A stretch of 5,448 nt of DNA, from NCBI GenBank assembly GCA_021372535.1, contig JAJFUH010000147.1, positions 1 to 5,448 on the forward strand, given 5' to 3'. Below the pieces are notes generated by a model. The model saw only the letters and a program-made list of their open reading frames with translations, was not told the DNA's origin and did no database searches. The stretch is from a bacterium (GTDB lineage: Bacteria; Latescibacterota; Latescibacteria; Latescibacterales; Latescibacteraceae). The translations under genes and the position numbers were made by a program. How positions within the stretch are numbered: position 1 is the stretch's first letter; every line of letters starts with the position of its first letter. Shown here piece by piece: positions 1 to 5,448 of the stretch.

Positions 1-1118
1 GTCTTATTGATGCCCATTCGCACCTTGCCTTACGGGGCGGTGTCAACGAGGCGACACATTCCATGACCTCCGAGACCCGTATCAGGGATGTGATCGATTC
101 CGACGATATCGATATCTACCGTCAGCTTGCAGGCGGATTGACCATGTCGTGTATCATTCACGGCTCGGCGAACACGATCGGCGGACAGAATGCGGTTATC
201 AAGCTCCGGTGGGGCGCTCTGCCGGACGAGATGCTTGTCGGCACGGCAAAACCGGGCCTGAAATTCGCACTCGGAGAGAATGTCAAGCGCTCGAACGTTC
301 AGGGGCCGCCGACAACCCGTTATCCCGCGACGCGCATGGGAGTCGAACAGTATCTCCGCGATGCATTCCAGGCTGCAAAAGATTACCGTCAGGAATGGCA
401 GGTGTACGAACGTGACAAGAAGGAGGGAAAGAATCCCATACCGCCGCGAAGGGACCTGCGCCTTGAACCGCTTGTCGAGATTCTCGACGGCAAACGTCAG
501 GTGCAGTGCCACTCATACCGTCAGGACGAAATCCTCGCCTTGATACGCGTAGGTGATGACATGGGATTCAAAGTCGAGTTCCTCATTCATATTCTCGAGG
601 GATATAAAGTCGCCGATGTGTTGAAAAAGCACGGCACCATGCCATCCACCTTCAGCGACTGGTGGGCGTACAAGTTCGAGGTCTATGACGCCATTCCCTA
701 CAATGGGGCGCTCATGCGCGACCAGGGATTGCTCGTGAGCTTCAATTCCGATGATACGGAACTGGCGCGCCGCATGAATCTCGAAGCCGCGAAAGCGGTC
801 AAGTACGGCAATGTTCCCGAAGAGGAGGCGCTGAAATTCGTCACCCTCAATCCCGCGATTCAGCTCGGTGTGAATGACCGCGCCGGAAGCATCGAGCCGG
901 GTAAGGATGCCGATTTTGTCATATGGAGCGGCTCTCCGCTGTCAACGTACTCCATGTGCGAGCAGACATGGATCGACGGGCGGCGGTATTTCGACCGCGC
1001 CGAGGACGGCGAACTCCGGAAAAAGGCCGCCGAACAAAAAACGGCGATTACCCAGAAAATTCTGGGTAAGAAACCGGAAAAGAAGCAGAACACTGAAAAA
1101 ACATCGAATCCGAAGTAA
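1..1118 (+). CDS. Amidohydrolase, metal-dependent, 3' part (5' end outside window)
   Basis: This is a metal-dependent hydrolase of the amidohydrolase superfamily, closest in style to imidazolonepropionase-like and prolidase-like members, which hydrolyse C-N bonds in amides, cyclic amides or dipeptides. The frame is open from base 3, and the first residues read LIDAHSHLALRGGVNEATHS, so the window begins at the HxH metal motif (His codons 15-17 and 21-23). ATG 63 is therefore internal and not the start. Further likely ligands are His in QCHSYR (510-512), His in LIHILEG (588-590) and Asp in SFNSDD (750-752). A conserved HGSAN..GGQN..IKLRWG block lies at about 159-215, and its Lys (201-203) is a candidate for a metal-bridging residue, though I cannot prove this. 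The C-terminal NDRAGSIEPGKDADFVIW block is the usual end of the fold. A Lys-rich tail of about 30 residues follows. All catalytic landmarks are present, so an active enzyme is expected. The substrate is unknown. The missing 5' end probably encodes a signal peptide, by analogy with the next gene. Confidence 0.9.
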   Translation, partial: LIDAHSHLALRGGVNEATHSMTSETRIRDVIDSDDIDIYRQLAGGLTMSCIIHGSANTIGGQNAVIKLRWGALPDEMLVGTAKPGLKFALGENVKRSNVQGPPTTRYPATRMGVEQYLRDAFQAAKDYRQEWQVYERDKKEGKNPIPPRRDLRLEPLVEILDGKRQVQCHSYRQDEILALIRVGDDMGFKVEFLIHILEGYKVADVLKKHGTMPSTFSDWWAYKFEVYDAIPYNGALMRDQGLLVSFNSDDTELARRMNLEAAKAVKYGNVPEEEALKFVTLNPAIQLGVNDRAGSIEPGKDADFVIWSGSPLSTYSMCEQTWIDGRRYFDRAEDGELRKKAAEQKTAITQKILGKKPEKKQNTEKTSNPK

Positions 1119-1132
1119 CATAATAACGACAT

Positions 1133-1344
1133 AATATTATTTGGTTATTCAATGAGTTCATAATCTCTTATGTATTGTACGCTGGTCGTCATTCCCAGGA
1201 ACGAAGTGAACTGGGAATCCAGTAGTACCATTGCTTTGTCATGAGCATGAGATGATGGATTCCTGTTTTCACGGGAATGACGTTCTATCGTGAAAAACAT
1301 CTCATCCGTAAGTACTATGCATAAATTGAATAACGCAAAATATT
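1133..1344. repeat. Large imperfect inverted repeat spanning the gene 1-gene 2 gap
   Basis: The left arm begins AATATTATTTGGTTATTCAAT (1133-1153). The right arm, 1325-1344, read on the other strand, is AATATTTTGCGTTATTCAAT. The two share AATATT and then a perfect 10-bp GTTATTCAAT, with one indel between. Further in, TTATGTATTGTAC (1168-1180) pairs with the complement of 1312-1324 at 11 of 13 positions. The left arm has about 14 extra bases between these blocks, including a small CATAA/TTATG hairpin (1159-1172). The structure encloses the 96-bp palindrome at 1187-1282. It could be a non-autonomous element of about 212 bp, or an older element into which the inner one inserted. No target-site duplication is obvious. 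Confidence 0.55.
1187..1282. mobile_element. MITE-like palindromic repeat with CGTCATTCCC ends
   Basis: The element starts CGTCATTCCC (1187-1196) and ends GGGAATGACG (1273-1282), a perfect 10-bp terminal inverted repeat. Inner blocks GGAATCCA (1214-1221) and TGGATTCC (1256-1263) are also complementary. Each arm can fold alone: ATTCCCAG/CTGGGAAT (1191-1198 with 1211-1218), and ATTCCTGT/ACGGGAAT (1259-1266 with 1271-1278, one G-T pair, TTTC loop). Intergenic palindromes of this type (GTCATTCC...GGAATGAC) are scattered through many bacterial genomes and are thought to be non-autonomous and moved in trans. There is no reading frame inside it. In RNA it would form a strong hairpin between the two amidohydrolase genes, but no U-tract follows, so I do not call it a terminator. 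Confidence 0.75.
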
Positions 1345-1347
1345 AAT

Positions 1348-1354
1348 AAAGGAG
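1348..1354 (+). promoter_or_regulatory. Ribosome binding site of the second amidohydrolase gene
   Basis: AAAGGAG lies 10 bases before ATG 1365, a normal Shine-Dalgarno match. It fixes the start that gives an intact signal peptide. It lies just outside the right arm of the large inverted repeat, so the element leaves the translation signal intact. Confidence 0.75.
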
Positions 1355-1364
1355 ATGAACACAT

Positions 1365-2699
1365 ATGAGAAAAAAAGTCAAAATCACCGTGATGCTTGCG
1401 GCCATGACTGGGATACTATGGGCCATGACGGTGCAGGGATCGGACCAGGTTCCCGCTCCCCCGCAAAAGCAGCCGATAGCACTCATCGGGGGTACCATCC
1501 ATACAGTCAGCGGAAGCGTTATAGAACAGGGCACCATTCTCTTCGAAAAGGGAAAAATCCTCGAAATCGGGACGAATGTCGCGATTCCCTCTGATGCGCT
1601 CAGAATCGATATCGGCGGGAAGCACGTTTATCCGGGGCTCATCGAGACAGATTCTCAGCTCGGGCTGGATGAAATCGATGCGGTGCGCGCAACGCTCGAT
1701 TTCCGTGAGACCGGAACAATCAATCCCGATGTACGGGCGGAAACAGCGGTGAATCCCGATTCAGAGAGGATACCGGTGACTCGCGCCAATGGTGTCGCCC
1801 TGGCGATGACATCCCCGACAGGGGGGCTCATATCGGGAACATCGGCTCTCCTGATGCTCGATGGATGGACATGGGAGGATATGACTCTGAAGGCGCCGGT
1901 GGGCATGATAATCAACTGGCCCCGCATGAGGGCGACATCCGCGTACGGGATGCAGCAGTCCCGGGACGAGCAGCGTAAGAATACCCGTGACCAGCTCGAT
2001 GCGCTCGAAAAGGCTTTCCGGGAAGCCCGAGCCTATAAAACCGCCCGTGATGCGGAGGCAAAAAAGGGTGTGCCCTTCCTGAAGACCGATATCCGGTGGG
2101 AAGCGATGATACCGGTACTTCGCGGAGAGCTGCCTGTTATCGTCGTTGCAGGCAGCCTGCAGGAAATCACTTCGGCAGTGGAATGGGCAGACCGTGAACA
2201 GATTAAAATTGTTCTTATCGGCGGCGCGGACGCCCCCCGTGCGGCAGAACTGCTGAAGCGGAAAGATGTTCCGGTGATCGTAACGCCGATTCTGCGCCTT
2301 CCGGACAACCGGGATTCGGATTATGATGAGCCATTCACGGTGCCTTTGAAGCTGTATAATGCGGGTGTCCGGTTCTGCATCGCCGGGGGAAGCGGCGCGG
2401 GAAACGAGCGGAACCTGCCGTACCATGCTGCCATGGCGGCTGCGTACGGTCTTCCCAAAGATGAAGCACTCAGGGCGGTTACCCTTTCTGTGGCCCAAAT
2501 CCTCGGCGTCAGTGACCGTGTGGGATCGCTCGAGAAAGGGAAGGACGCCACACTCATCGTAACGGACGGCGACCCGCTGGAGATCGCCACACACGTGGAA
2601 AAACTCTACATACAGGGCCGCGATGTGGATTTGAACAACCGTCAGAAAATACTCTACGAAAAATACCGTGAAAAATATCGTCAGACATCCGGTAATTAA
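1365..2699 (+). CDS. Exported amidohydrolase-fold protein lacking metal ligands
   Basis: This is a 444-residue protein of the amidohydrolase superfamily. Residues 1-25 form a Sec signal peptide (MRKK, hydrophobic core, possible cleavage after VQG25), so it should be extracytoplasmic. Residues 36-88 are the N-terminal beta-sandwich part (IGGTIHTVSG, then EKGKILEIG). PGLI (90-93) marks the usual site of the HxH metal motif, but the next residues are E-T-D-S-Q: D96 and Q98 stand where the two His belong. The other ligand sites are also changed: VVAGS (260-264) where a His is expected, LIGGAD (284-289) at the second His, and CIAGGSG (338-344) at the Asp. RNLPYHAAMAAAYGLP and DRVGSLEKGKDATLIV (384-399) are strongly conserved family blocks. 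The frame is intact and unbroken, so this is a maintained protein, not a decayed gene. It is probably a pseudoenzyme or subunit partner of the upstream amidohydrolase. Weak or unusual catalysis cannot be excluded. The stop codon lies inside a 65-bp repeat. Confidence 0.9.
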   Translation: MRKKVKITVMLAAMTGILWAMTVQGSDQVPAPPQKQPIALIGGTIHTVSGSVIEQGTILFEKGKILEIGTNVAIPSDALRIDIGGKHVYPGLIETDSQLGLDEIDAVRATLDFRETGTINPDVRAETAVNPDSERIPVTRANGVALAMTSPTGGLISGTSALLMLDGWTWEDMTLKAPVGMIINWPRMRATSAYGMQQSRDEQRKNTRDQLDALEKAFREARAYKTARDAEAKKGVPFLKTDIRWEAMIPVLRGELPVIVVAGSLQEITSAVEWADREQIKIVLIGGADAPRAAELLKRKDVPVIVTPILRLPDNRDSDYDEPFTVPLKLYNAGVRFCIAGGSGAGNERNLPYHAAMAAAYGLPKDEALRAVTLSVAQILGVSDRVGSLEKGKDATLIVTDGDPLEIATHVEKLYIQGRDVDLNNRQKILYEKYREKYRQTSGN

Positions 2700-2760
2700 G
2701 AAGAAAAAGCATGTTTTGACATGATTTACATGATTTACACGATTGAATACTGATGAAAAG
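2696..2760 (+). repeat. 65-bp direct repeat, copy 1
   Basis: It is identical to 2923-2987 at 64 of 65 positions; the one difference is C2740 against A2967. It contains an internal 9-bp tandem: CATGATTTA (2720-2728), CATGATTTA (2729-2737) and the variant CACGATTGA (2738-2746). The stop codon TAA of the preceding gene (2697-2699) falls inside the repeat. A shared CAATTCAT at the same 227-bp offset (2777-2784 and 3004-3011) suggests the original repeat was longer. No open frame of note. Confidence 0.9.
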
Positions 2761-2876
2761 AGACATACAACCCGACCAATTCATGGAATTTAATGGAACG
2801 CTGATTTTCTCTATGTTTTTTGTGTGAACGATTAATAATTACTAAAGATATTATATACAATTTGTTATATCTGTTT

Positions 2877-2900
2877 GTGTCTTAGTGTCTTCGTGGTTAA
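2877..2900 (+). repeat. Short tandem repeat, 8-bp period
   Basis: Three units run in tandem: GTGTCTTA (2877-2884), GTGTCTTC (2885-2892) and GTGGTTAA (2893-2900), the last one diverged. Similar intergenic strings of GTGTCTT-type units occur in many environmental bacterial genomes, as far as I recall. It is probably a fragment of an interspersed repeat, not a local expansion. Confidence 0.55.
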
Positions 2901-2913
2901 ATATTTTCATGAG

Positions 2914-2926
2914 TAATCCGGGTTAA
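2914..2926 (+). repeat. TAATCCGGGTTAA motif, inverted partner of 5190-5202
   Basis: These 13 bases are exactly the reverse complement of 5190-5202, downstream of the peptidase gene. The motif touches copy 2 of the 65-bp repeat, sharing its first TTAA. The two inverted copies bracket the third gene. Confidence 0.6.
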
Positions 2927-2987
2927 GAAGAAAAAGCATGTTTTGACATGATTTACATGATTTACAAGATTGAATACTGATGAAAAG
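2923..2987 (+). repeat. 65-bp direct repeat, copy 2
   Basis: Second copy of 2696-2760, with a single substitution. Its 9-bp internal units lie at 2947-2955, 2956-2964 and 2965-2973. It ends 81 bases before the peptidase start codon, so transcription of that gene could start in or near it. The near-identity of the copies points to recent duplication or gene conversion. Confidence 0.9.
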
Positions 2988-3055
2988 AAGAAAAATAGTT
3001 TATCAATTCATCAATACGTTACCGGACGGATAATGAATGCCCGTATATCATAAAA

Positions 3056-3062
3056 AGAGGGG
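3056..3062 (+). promoter_or_regulatory. Ribosome binding site of the M28-type peptidase gene
   Basis: AGAGGGG lies 6 bases before ATG 3069. It is a slightly imperfect but well-placed Shine-Dalgarno sequence, and supports the start that yields an intact signal peptide. Confidence 0.65.
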
Positions 3063-3068
3063 ATACCC

Positions 3069-5153
3069 ATGAAGAGCGTTATTCGTACCGTTATAATGAT
3101 TTTACTGGCGATTCCGGCATATTCCGGGTTTGTGCACCCAGCTGAGCTCGATGATCTGCTTTCGGTCATGAGCCATGAAATTTCCGGTTCAAGGACACGT
3201 GACTATACAATGCGGTTGTGGCAATACGACAAATGGTCGACGCTGCCCATGTGGAAAAAATCATCCGAAGAAGTGAAAACCATCATGGAGGAACGCGGTT
3301 TCGATGAGGCGAAACTTGTCGAAACCCCCGCCGATGGCGTAACAAGAGTCGGGGACTGGATAAATCCTCTCGGGTGGGATGCACGGGACGCCACACTGGA
3401 GGTCATCGAACCTGCGAACCTGCCGGACGAATACCGGTATCTCTGCAATTACCGTGACAACCCCACATCGCTCGGCTGCTGGAGCGCTCCGATGCCGCCG
3501 GAGGGAATCGAGGCGGAACTCGTTGTCCTCGAACGCTCGAATCCCGAACTTCTCAAGACGCTCGATGCCCGTGGTAAAATCATCCTTGTTTCCTCGAATT
3601 CGCGTGGATTGAAACGGTATCTCGACCGGTATGGGATTCTCGGCATCGTGAGCGACCAGATCGAAGGCCACAGCAGGGATTCGGTGAACGAAAACAACTG
3701 GCTCAACGGCTGGAGCGACATCCCCGGCGGGTGGCTCATGATCGATTCGGACAGCAAAAAGAACATCCGGTTCTCAATTTCGCAGAACAAGGCGAATTAT
3801 CTCAGGAACCTCATCAGGCAGGGGAAAAAGGTCAGAGTACGGGCAAAAGTCGACAGCAGATATTACACGGATGACACGCTCCCGTATACCACGGGATTCG
3901 TTCGCGGATCGGGCAGCGAGGGTGAAGAGGTGCTGGCGTCAGCTCATAACCACGAGTGGGGCGCGAGCGACAACGCCGCCGGCTCTGCCGCGATTCTCGA
4001 AGCTGTCGGTACGATCAACGATCTCATCAACTCGGGAAAATTGCCCCGTCCCCGTCGTGGAATACGGGTATGGATCGGGTCTGAGATTTATGGCTCGATT
4101 GCATTTGCCGGGCATAATCTCGAACGTCTTCAGAAGAAAACGGTCGCCGCGGTTTCCTGCGATGACGGCGCCGGGGATTACGACCTCATGACCTCGGCGG
4201 TGACCCTCGTCATGAATCCGAACTGCTGCCCTACCTGTACCGATGCCGTTATCACCGAAATCGCACGCCGATACTACTCGAAATACCAACCGGACCGGCT
4301 GTTCAAGACAGTTCCCTATCAGATGGCGGACACGTTTTTCTGCGAGCCGATGATCGGGGTGCCGACAAACTGGATTTATCCGAGGACGGGAGGAACGCTC
4401 CACCACAATTCGAGCGATACCATCGAAAAGGTCGATGTTCGTTCGCTCCGCGACATGAGTATACTCGCCGCGCTGTACCTCTATTACCTCGCCGATGCGG
4501 ATTTCGATCAGGTTCCGTTCATGACCGATCTCACGTTCAGCAGGGGATTGAATGTCATCGCGGACAAATCGACGGAATTGAATACACGCCTCCGTACCGC
4601 GCGTGACGGCGCCGAGCTTGGGAAAATGCTCGCCGATGGAACGGAAATCATCAATTACTATGCCGGTCTGCAAGGCAGAGCTGTTGAGAATATCGTACGG
4701 TTTGTCGCCCCTGACCGTAAGGCGCAGGCACAGCAGTACCTTGACCGTTATGCAAGCGACCTGAAGGAATACGGCGCTCTGCTCGCGCAGCAGTTTACGG
4801 AGAGAGTCAACGAGGAAGCCAGGGCCGGATCGGTAAAGATTATCCCTTATAAAGCGCCTGACGGCATCTGGGAGCGCGAGGCTGCATCCATTATTCCGAA
4901 ACGGTCGATAATCGTATCGCTTTCACTGTCCGGCATACCACCGGAGGAATGGGTGGAGGTATCGGGCCTGCCGCGCTGGTGGTCCGCAAACGACTGGGCA
5001 TCGTCATCGTACTGGTGGGTAGATGGAAAGAGGAATCTCAATGAAATCAGGAAGTTATGCGAGCTTGAGGCGGGCATCCCTGTCCGGAATTTCGACCTCA
5101 TTAAATACTACAGGTTTTTGGAACAGCATGATCTCGTGGAATTCGTGAAGTAG
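3069..5153 (+). CDS. Exported M28-type metallopeptidase with PA-like insertion and C-terminal winged-helix-like tail
   Basis: This 694-residue protein is probably a zinc aminopeptidase acting outside the cytoplasm. Residues 1-25 are a signal peptide (MKSVIRT, hydrophobic core, cleavage possible after A25). Residues about 100-270 resemble a PA domain inserted in the peptidase, with DARGKIILVSS at 167-177. The M28 metal site follows: H293 and D301 in AHNHEWGASDNAAG, E339 in SEIYGSIAF (338-346), D365 or D366 in SCDDGAGD, D421 in ADTFFCEP, and H445 or H446 in LHHNSSDT. The usual 'EE' pair is E-I here, and the usual HxD is HNH. The GSIA block and the DxxFC.P..GVP block recall DUF4910-type M28 relatives, which also end in a winged-helix domain. 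Residues 648-694 (YWWVDGKRNLNEI...) fit such a tail. A mostly helical region of about 475-620 lies between. A CCPTC cluster sits at 386-390. The gene follows two amidohydrolase genes after a 369-bp gap, so it is probably transcribed separately. The exact substrate is unknown. Confidence 0.85.
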   Translation: MKSVIRTVIMILLAIPAYSGFVHPAELDDLLSVMSHEISGSRTRDYTMRLWQYDKWSTLPMWKKSSEEVKTIMEERGFDEAKLVETPADGVTRVGDWINPLGWDARDATLEVIEPANLPDEYRYLCNYRDNPTSLGCWSAPMPPEGIEAELVVLERSNPELLKTLDARGKIILVSSNSRGLKRYLDRYGILGIVSDQIEGHSRDSVNENNWLNGWSDIPGGWLMIDSDSKKNIRFSISQNKANYLRNLIRQGKKVRVRAKVDSRYYTDDTLPYTTGFVRGSGSEGEEVLASAHNHEWGASDNAAGSAAILEAVGTINDLINSGKLPRPRRGIRVWIGSEIYGSIAFAGHNLERLQKKTVAAVSCDDGAGDYDLMTSAVTLVMNPNCCPTCTDAVITEIARRYYSKYQPDRLFKTVPYQMADTFFCEPMIGVPTNWIYPRTGGTLHHNSSDTIEKVDVRSLRDMSILAALYLYYLADADFDQVPFMTDLTFSRGLNVIADKSTELNTRLRTARDGAELGKMLADGTEIINYYAGLQGRAVENIVRFVAPDRKAQAQQYLDRYASDLKEYGALLAQQFTERVNEEARAGSVKIIPYKAPDGIWEREAASIIPKRSIIVSLSLSGIPPEEWVEVSGLPRWWSANDWASSSYWWVDGKRNLNEIRKLCELEAGIPVRNFDLIKYYRFLEQHDLVEFVK

Positions 5154-5160
5154 TGTGAAA

Positions 5161-5184
5161 GGGACAGAGGGACAGAGGGACAGA
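5161..5184 (+). repeat. GGGACAGA tandem repeat, three units
   Basis: Three perfect 8-bp units run at 5161-5168, 5169-5176 and 5177-5184, followed by GACC. They begin 8 bases after the peptidase stop codon. GGGACAG strings are often found at the edges of REP-like or transposase-associated intergenic repeats, but no transposase is present here. Confidence 0.8.
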
Positions 5185-5189
5185 GACCT

Positions 5190-5202
5190 TTAACCCGGAT
5201 TA
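5190..5202 (-). repeat. TTAACCCGGATTA motif, inverted copy of 2914-2926
   Basis: A 13-base exact reverse complement of the motif upstream of the peptidase gene. It follows directly after the GGGACAGA array. On both sides of the gene the motif abuts other repeats, so it is probably a fragment of one interspersed family in two orientations. Confidence 0.6.
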
Positions 5203-5368
5203 TGTATAAACGCCAAAATGTGAATACTTAATATTGACATTATCTCAATAATAACAATGTGCTACAACGTTATACCTACTTTATCATAATCCCCCTCGGC
5301 TTCGCCGTATGTCAAGTCCTAAAAAATGTTTACAGTAGTTGTAGTTTCTTTTTTGTTACTTTTTTCTT

Positions 5369-5394
5369 TGTTGAAAGTGTTGAAATGTTGATAA
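5369..5394 (+). repeat. TGTTGAA-type short tandem repeat
   Basis: Three imperfect units: TGTTGAAAG (5369-5377), TGTTGAAA (5378-5385) and TGTTGATAA (5386-5394). They lie in an AT-rich stretch near the window end. The function is unknown, and it could be chance in low-complexity sequence. Confidence 0.4.
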
Positions 5395-5448
5395 CATAAA
5401 TTGTATTCACGGTATTTTCACAAATAATTGTTCCAGCGCTTTTTGTAT

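Larger units (their letters stand above)
2700..3068. other. 369-bp AT-rich intergenic region made of repeats
   Basis: There is no credible coding sequence here. It holds the two 65-bp direct repeats, an 8-bp-period tandem repeat (2877-2900), a TAATCCGGGTTAA motif (2914-2926) and an AT-rich stretch at about 2828-2870. I see no strong intrinsic terminator after gene 2. TTGACA occurs in both 65-bp copies (2716-2721 and 2943-2948), but the hexamer 17 bp downstream is a poor -10 match, so no promoter is called. The size of the gap suggests that gene 3 has its own promoter. Confidence 0.6.
5154..5448. other. 295-bp AT-rich non-coding tail after the peptidase gene
   Basis: No gene is visible up to the window end. 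It contains GGGACAGA repeats (5161-5184), the inverted TAACCCGGATTA motif (5190-5202), a very small CGGC-TTC-GCCG hairpin (5297-5307), T-rich stretches (5346-5368) and TGTTGAA-type repeats (5369-5394). The small hairpin has no U-tract, so no terminator is called. Confidence 0.55.

Noticed and set aside
63-65. ATG that could start a 351-residue protein
   Set aside because: The frame is open upstream to base 3 and encodes the HxH metal motif of the same enzyme, so this Met is internal.
1050-1067. Perfect hairpin (ACCCAGAA/TTCTGGGT) near the end of gene 1, considered as a terminator
   Set aside because: It is inside the coding sequence, with only two bases between the arms and no T-tract after it.
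1761-2594. Antisense open frame of 277 codons
   Set aside because: It lies wholly opposite the second amidohydrolase gene, has no recognisable motifs and is Arg/His-rich, as expected for a shadow of a GC-rich gene.
1365-2699. Gene 2 considered as a pseudogene because its metal ligands are missing
   Set aside because: The reading frame, signal peptide, ribosome binding site and conserved fold blocks are all intact, so it is more likely a maintained non-catalytic protein.
2943-2948. TTGACA in the 65-bp repeat, considered as a -35 box for gene 3
   Set aside because: The hexamer 17 bp downstream (AAGATT) matches TATAAT at only half the positions, and the same TTGACA occurs in the other copy behind gene 2.
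2696-2987. Direct repeats considered as a degenerate CRISPR array
   Set aside because: There are only two copies, with a 162-bp gap between them, and no cas gene or leader.
3939-4673. Antisense open frame of 244 codons
   Set aside because: It is opposite the conserved M28 core, with no ribosome binding site or family motif seen, so it is a shadow frame.
5234-5239. TTGACA considered as a -35 box for a gene beyond the window
   Set aside because: There is no acceptable -10 box at 16-18 bp spacing, and no start codon with a ribosome binding site follows.

Overview
The window holds three genes, all on the + strand. In order they are the 3' part of an amidohydrolase gene (1-1118), a complete gene for an exported amidohydrolase-fold protein (1365-2699), and a complete gene for an exported M28-type metallopeptidase with a protease-associated (PA)-like insertion and a C-terminal winged-helix-like tail (3069-5153). 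The two complete proteins start with clear Sec signal peptides, so both should act outside the cytoplasm. I see no RNA gene, CRISPR array, transposase or phage gene.

The two amidohydrolases look like a working and a non-working pair. The first keeps the expected metal ligands (HxH, two further His, one Asp). The second keeps the fold signatures (an N-terminal beta-sandwich strand pattern, 'GLI', and the C-terminal 'RVGSLEKGKDA' block), but none of the metal ligands is where it should be. From memory of the family, this kind of tandem pair is common in uncultured and environmental Gram-negative bacteria (Bacteroidetes, Planctomycetes, Acidobacteria and related candidate phyla). The peptidase gene downstream makes extracytoplasmic peptide or amide scavenging the most economical reading, but substrates cannot be deduced from the sequence.

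The intergenic regions are AT-rich and full of repeats, in contrast to the fairly GC-rich genes. The 1119-1364 gap contains a 96-bp palindromic element with CGTCATTCCC/GGGAATGACG ends, nested inside a larger imperfect inverted repeat of about 212 bp. The 2700-3068 gap is bounded by two 65-bp direct repeats (64/65 identical, 227 bp apart), the first of which supplies the stop codon of gene 2. It also holds an 8-bp-period tandem repeat. Downstream of gene 3 are a GGGACAGA triplet repeat and a 13-bp motif that is the inverted copy of one in the upstream gap.

The organism is probably an uncultured Gram-negative bacterium with a genome rich in short interspersed repeats. No taxon can be named with confidence. 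I found no convincing new defence or mobile system. The points most worth checking are the ligand-less amidohydrolase, the variant M28 active site, and the repeat mosaic.
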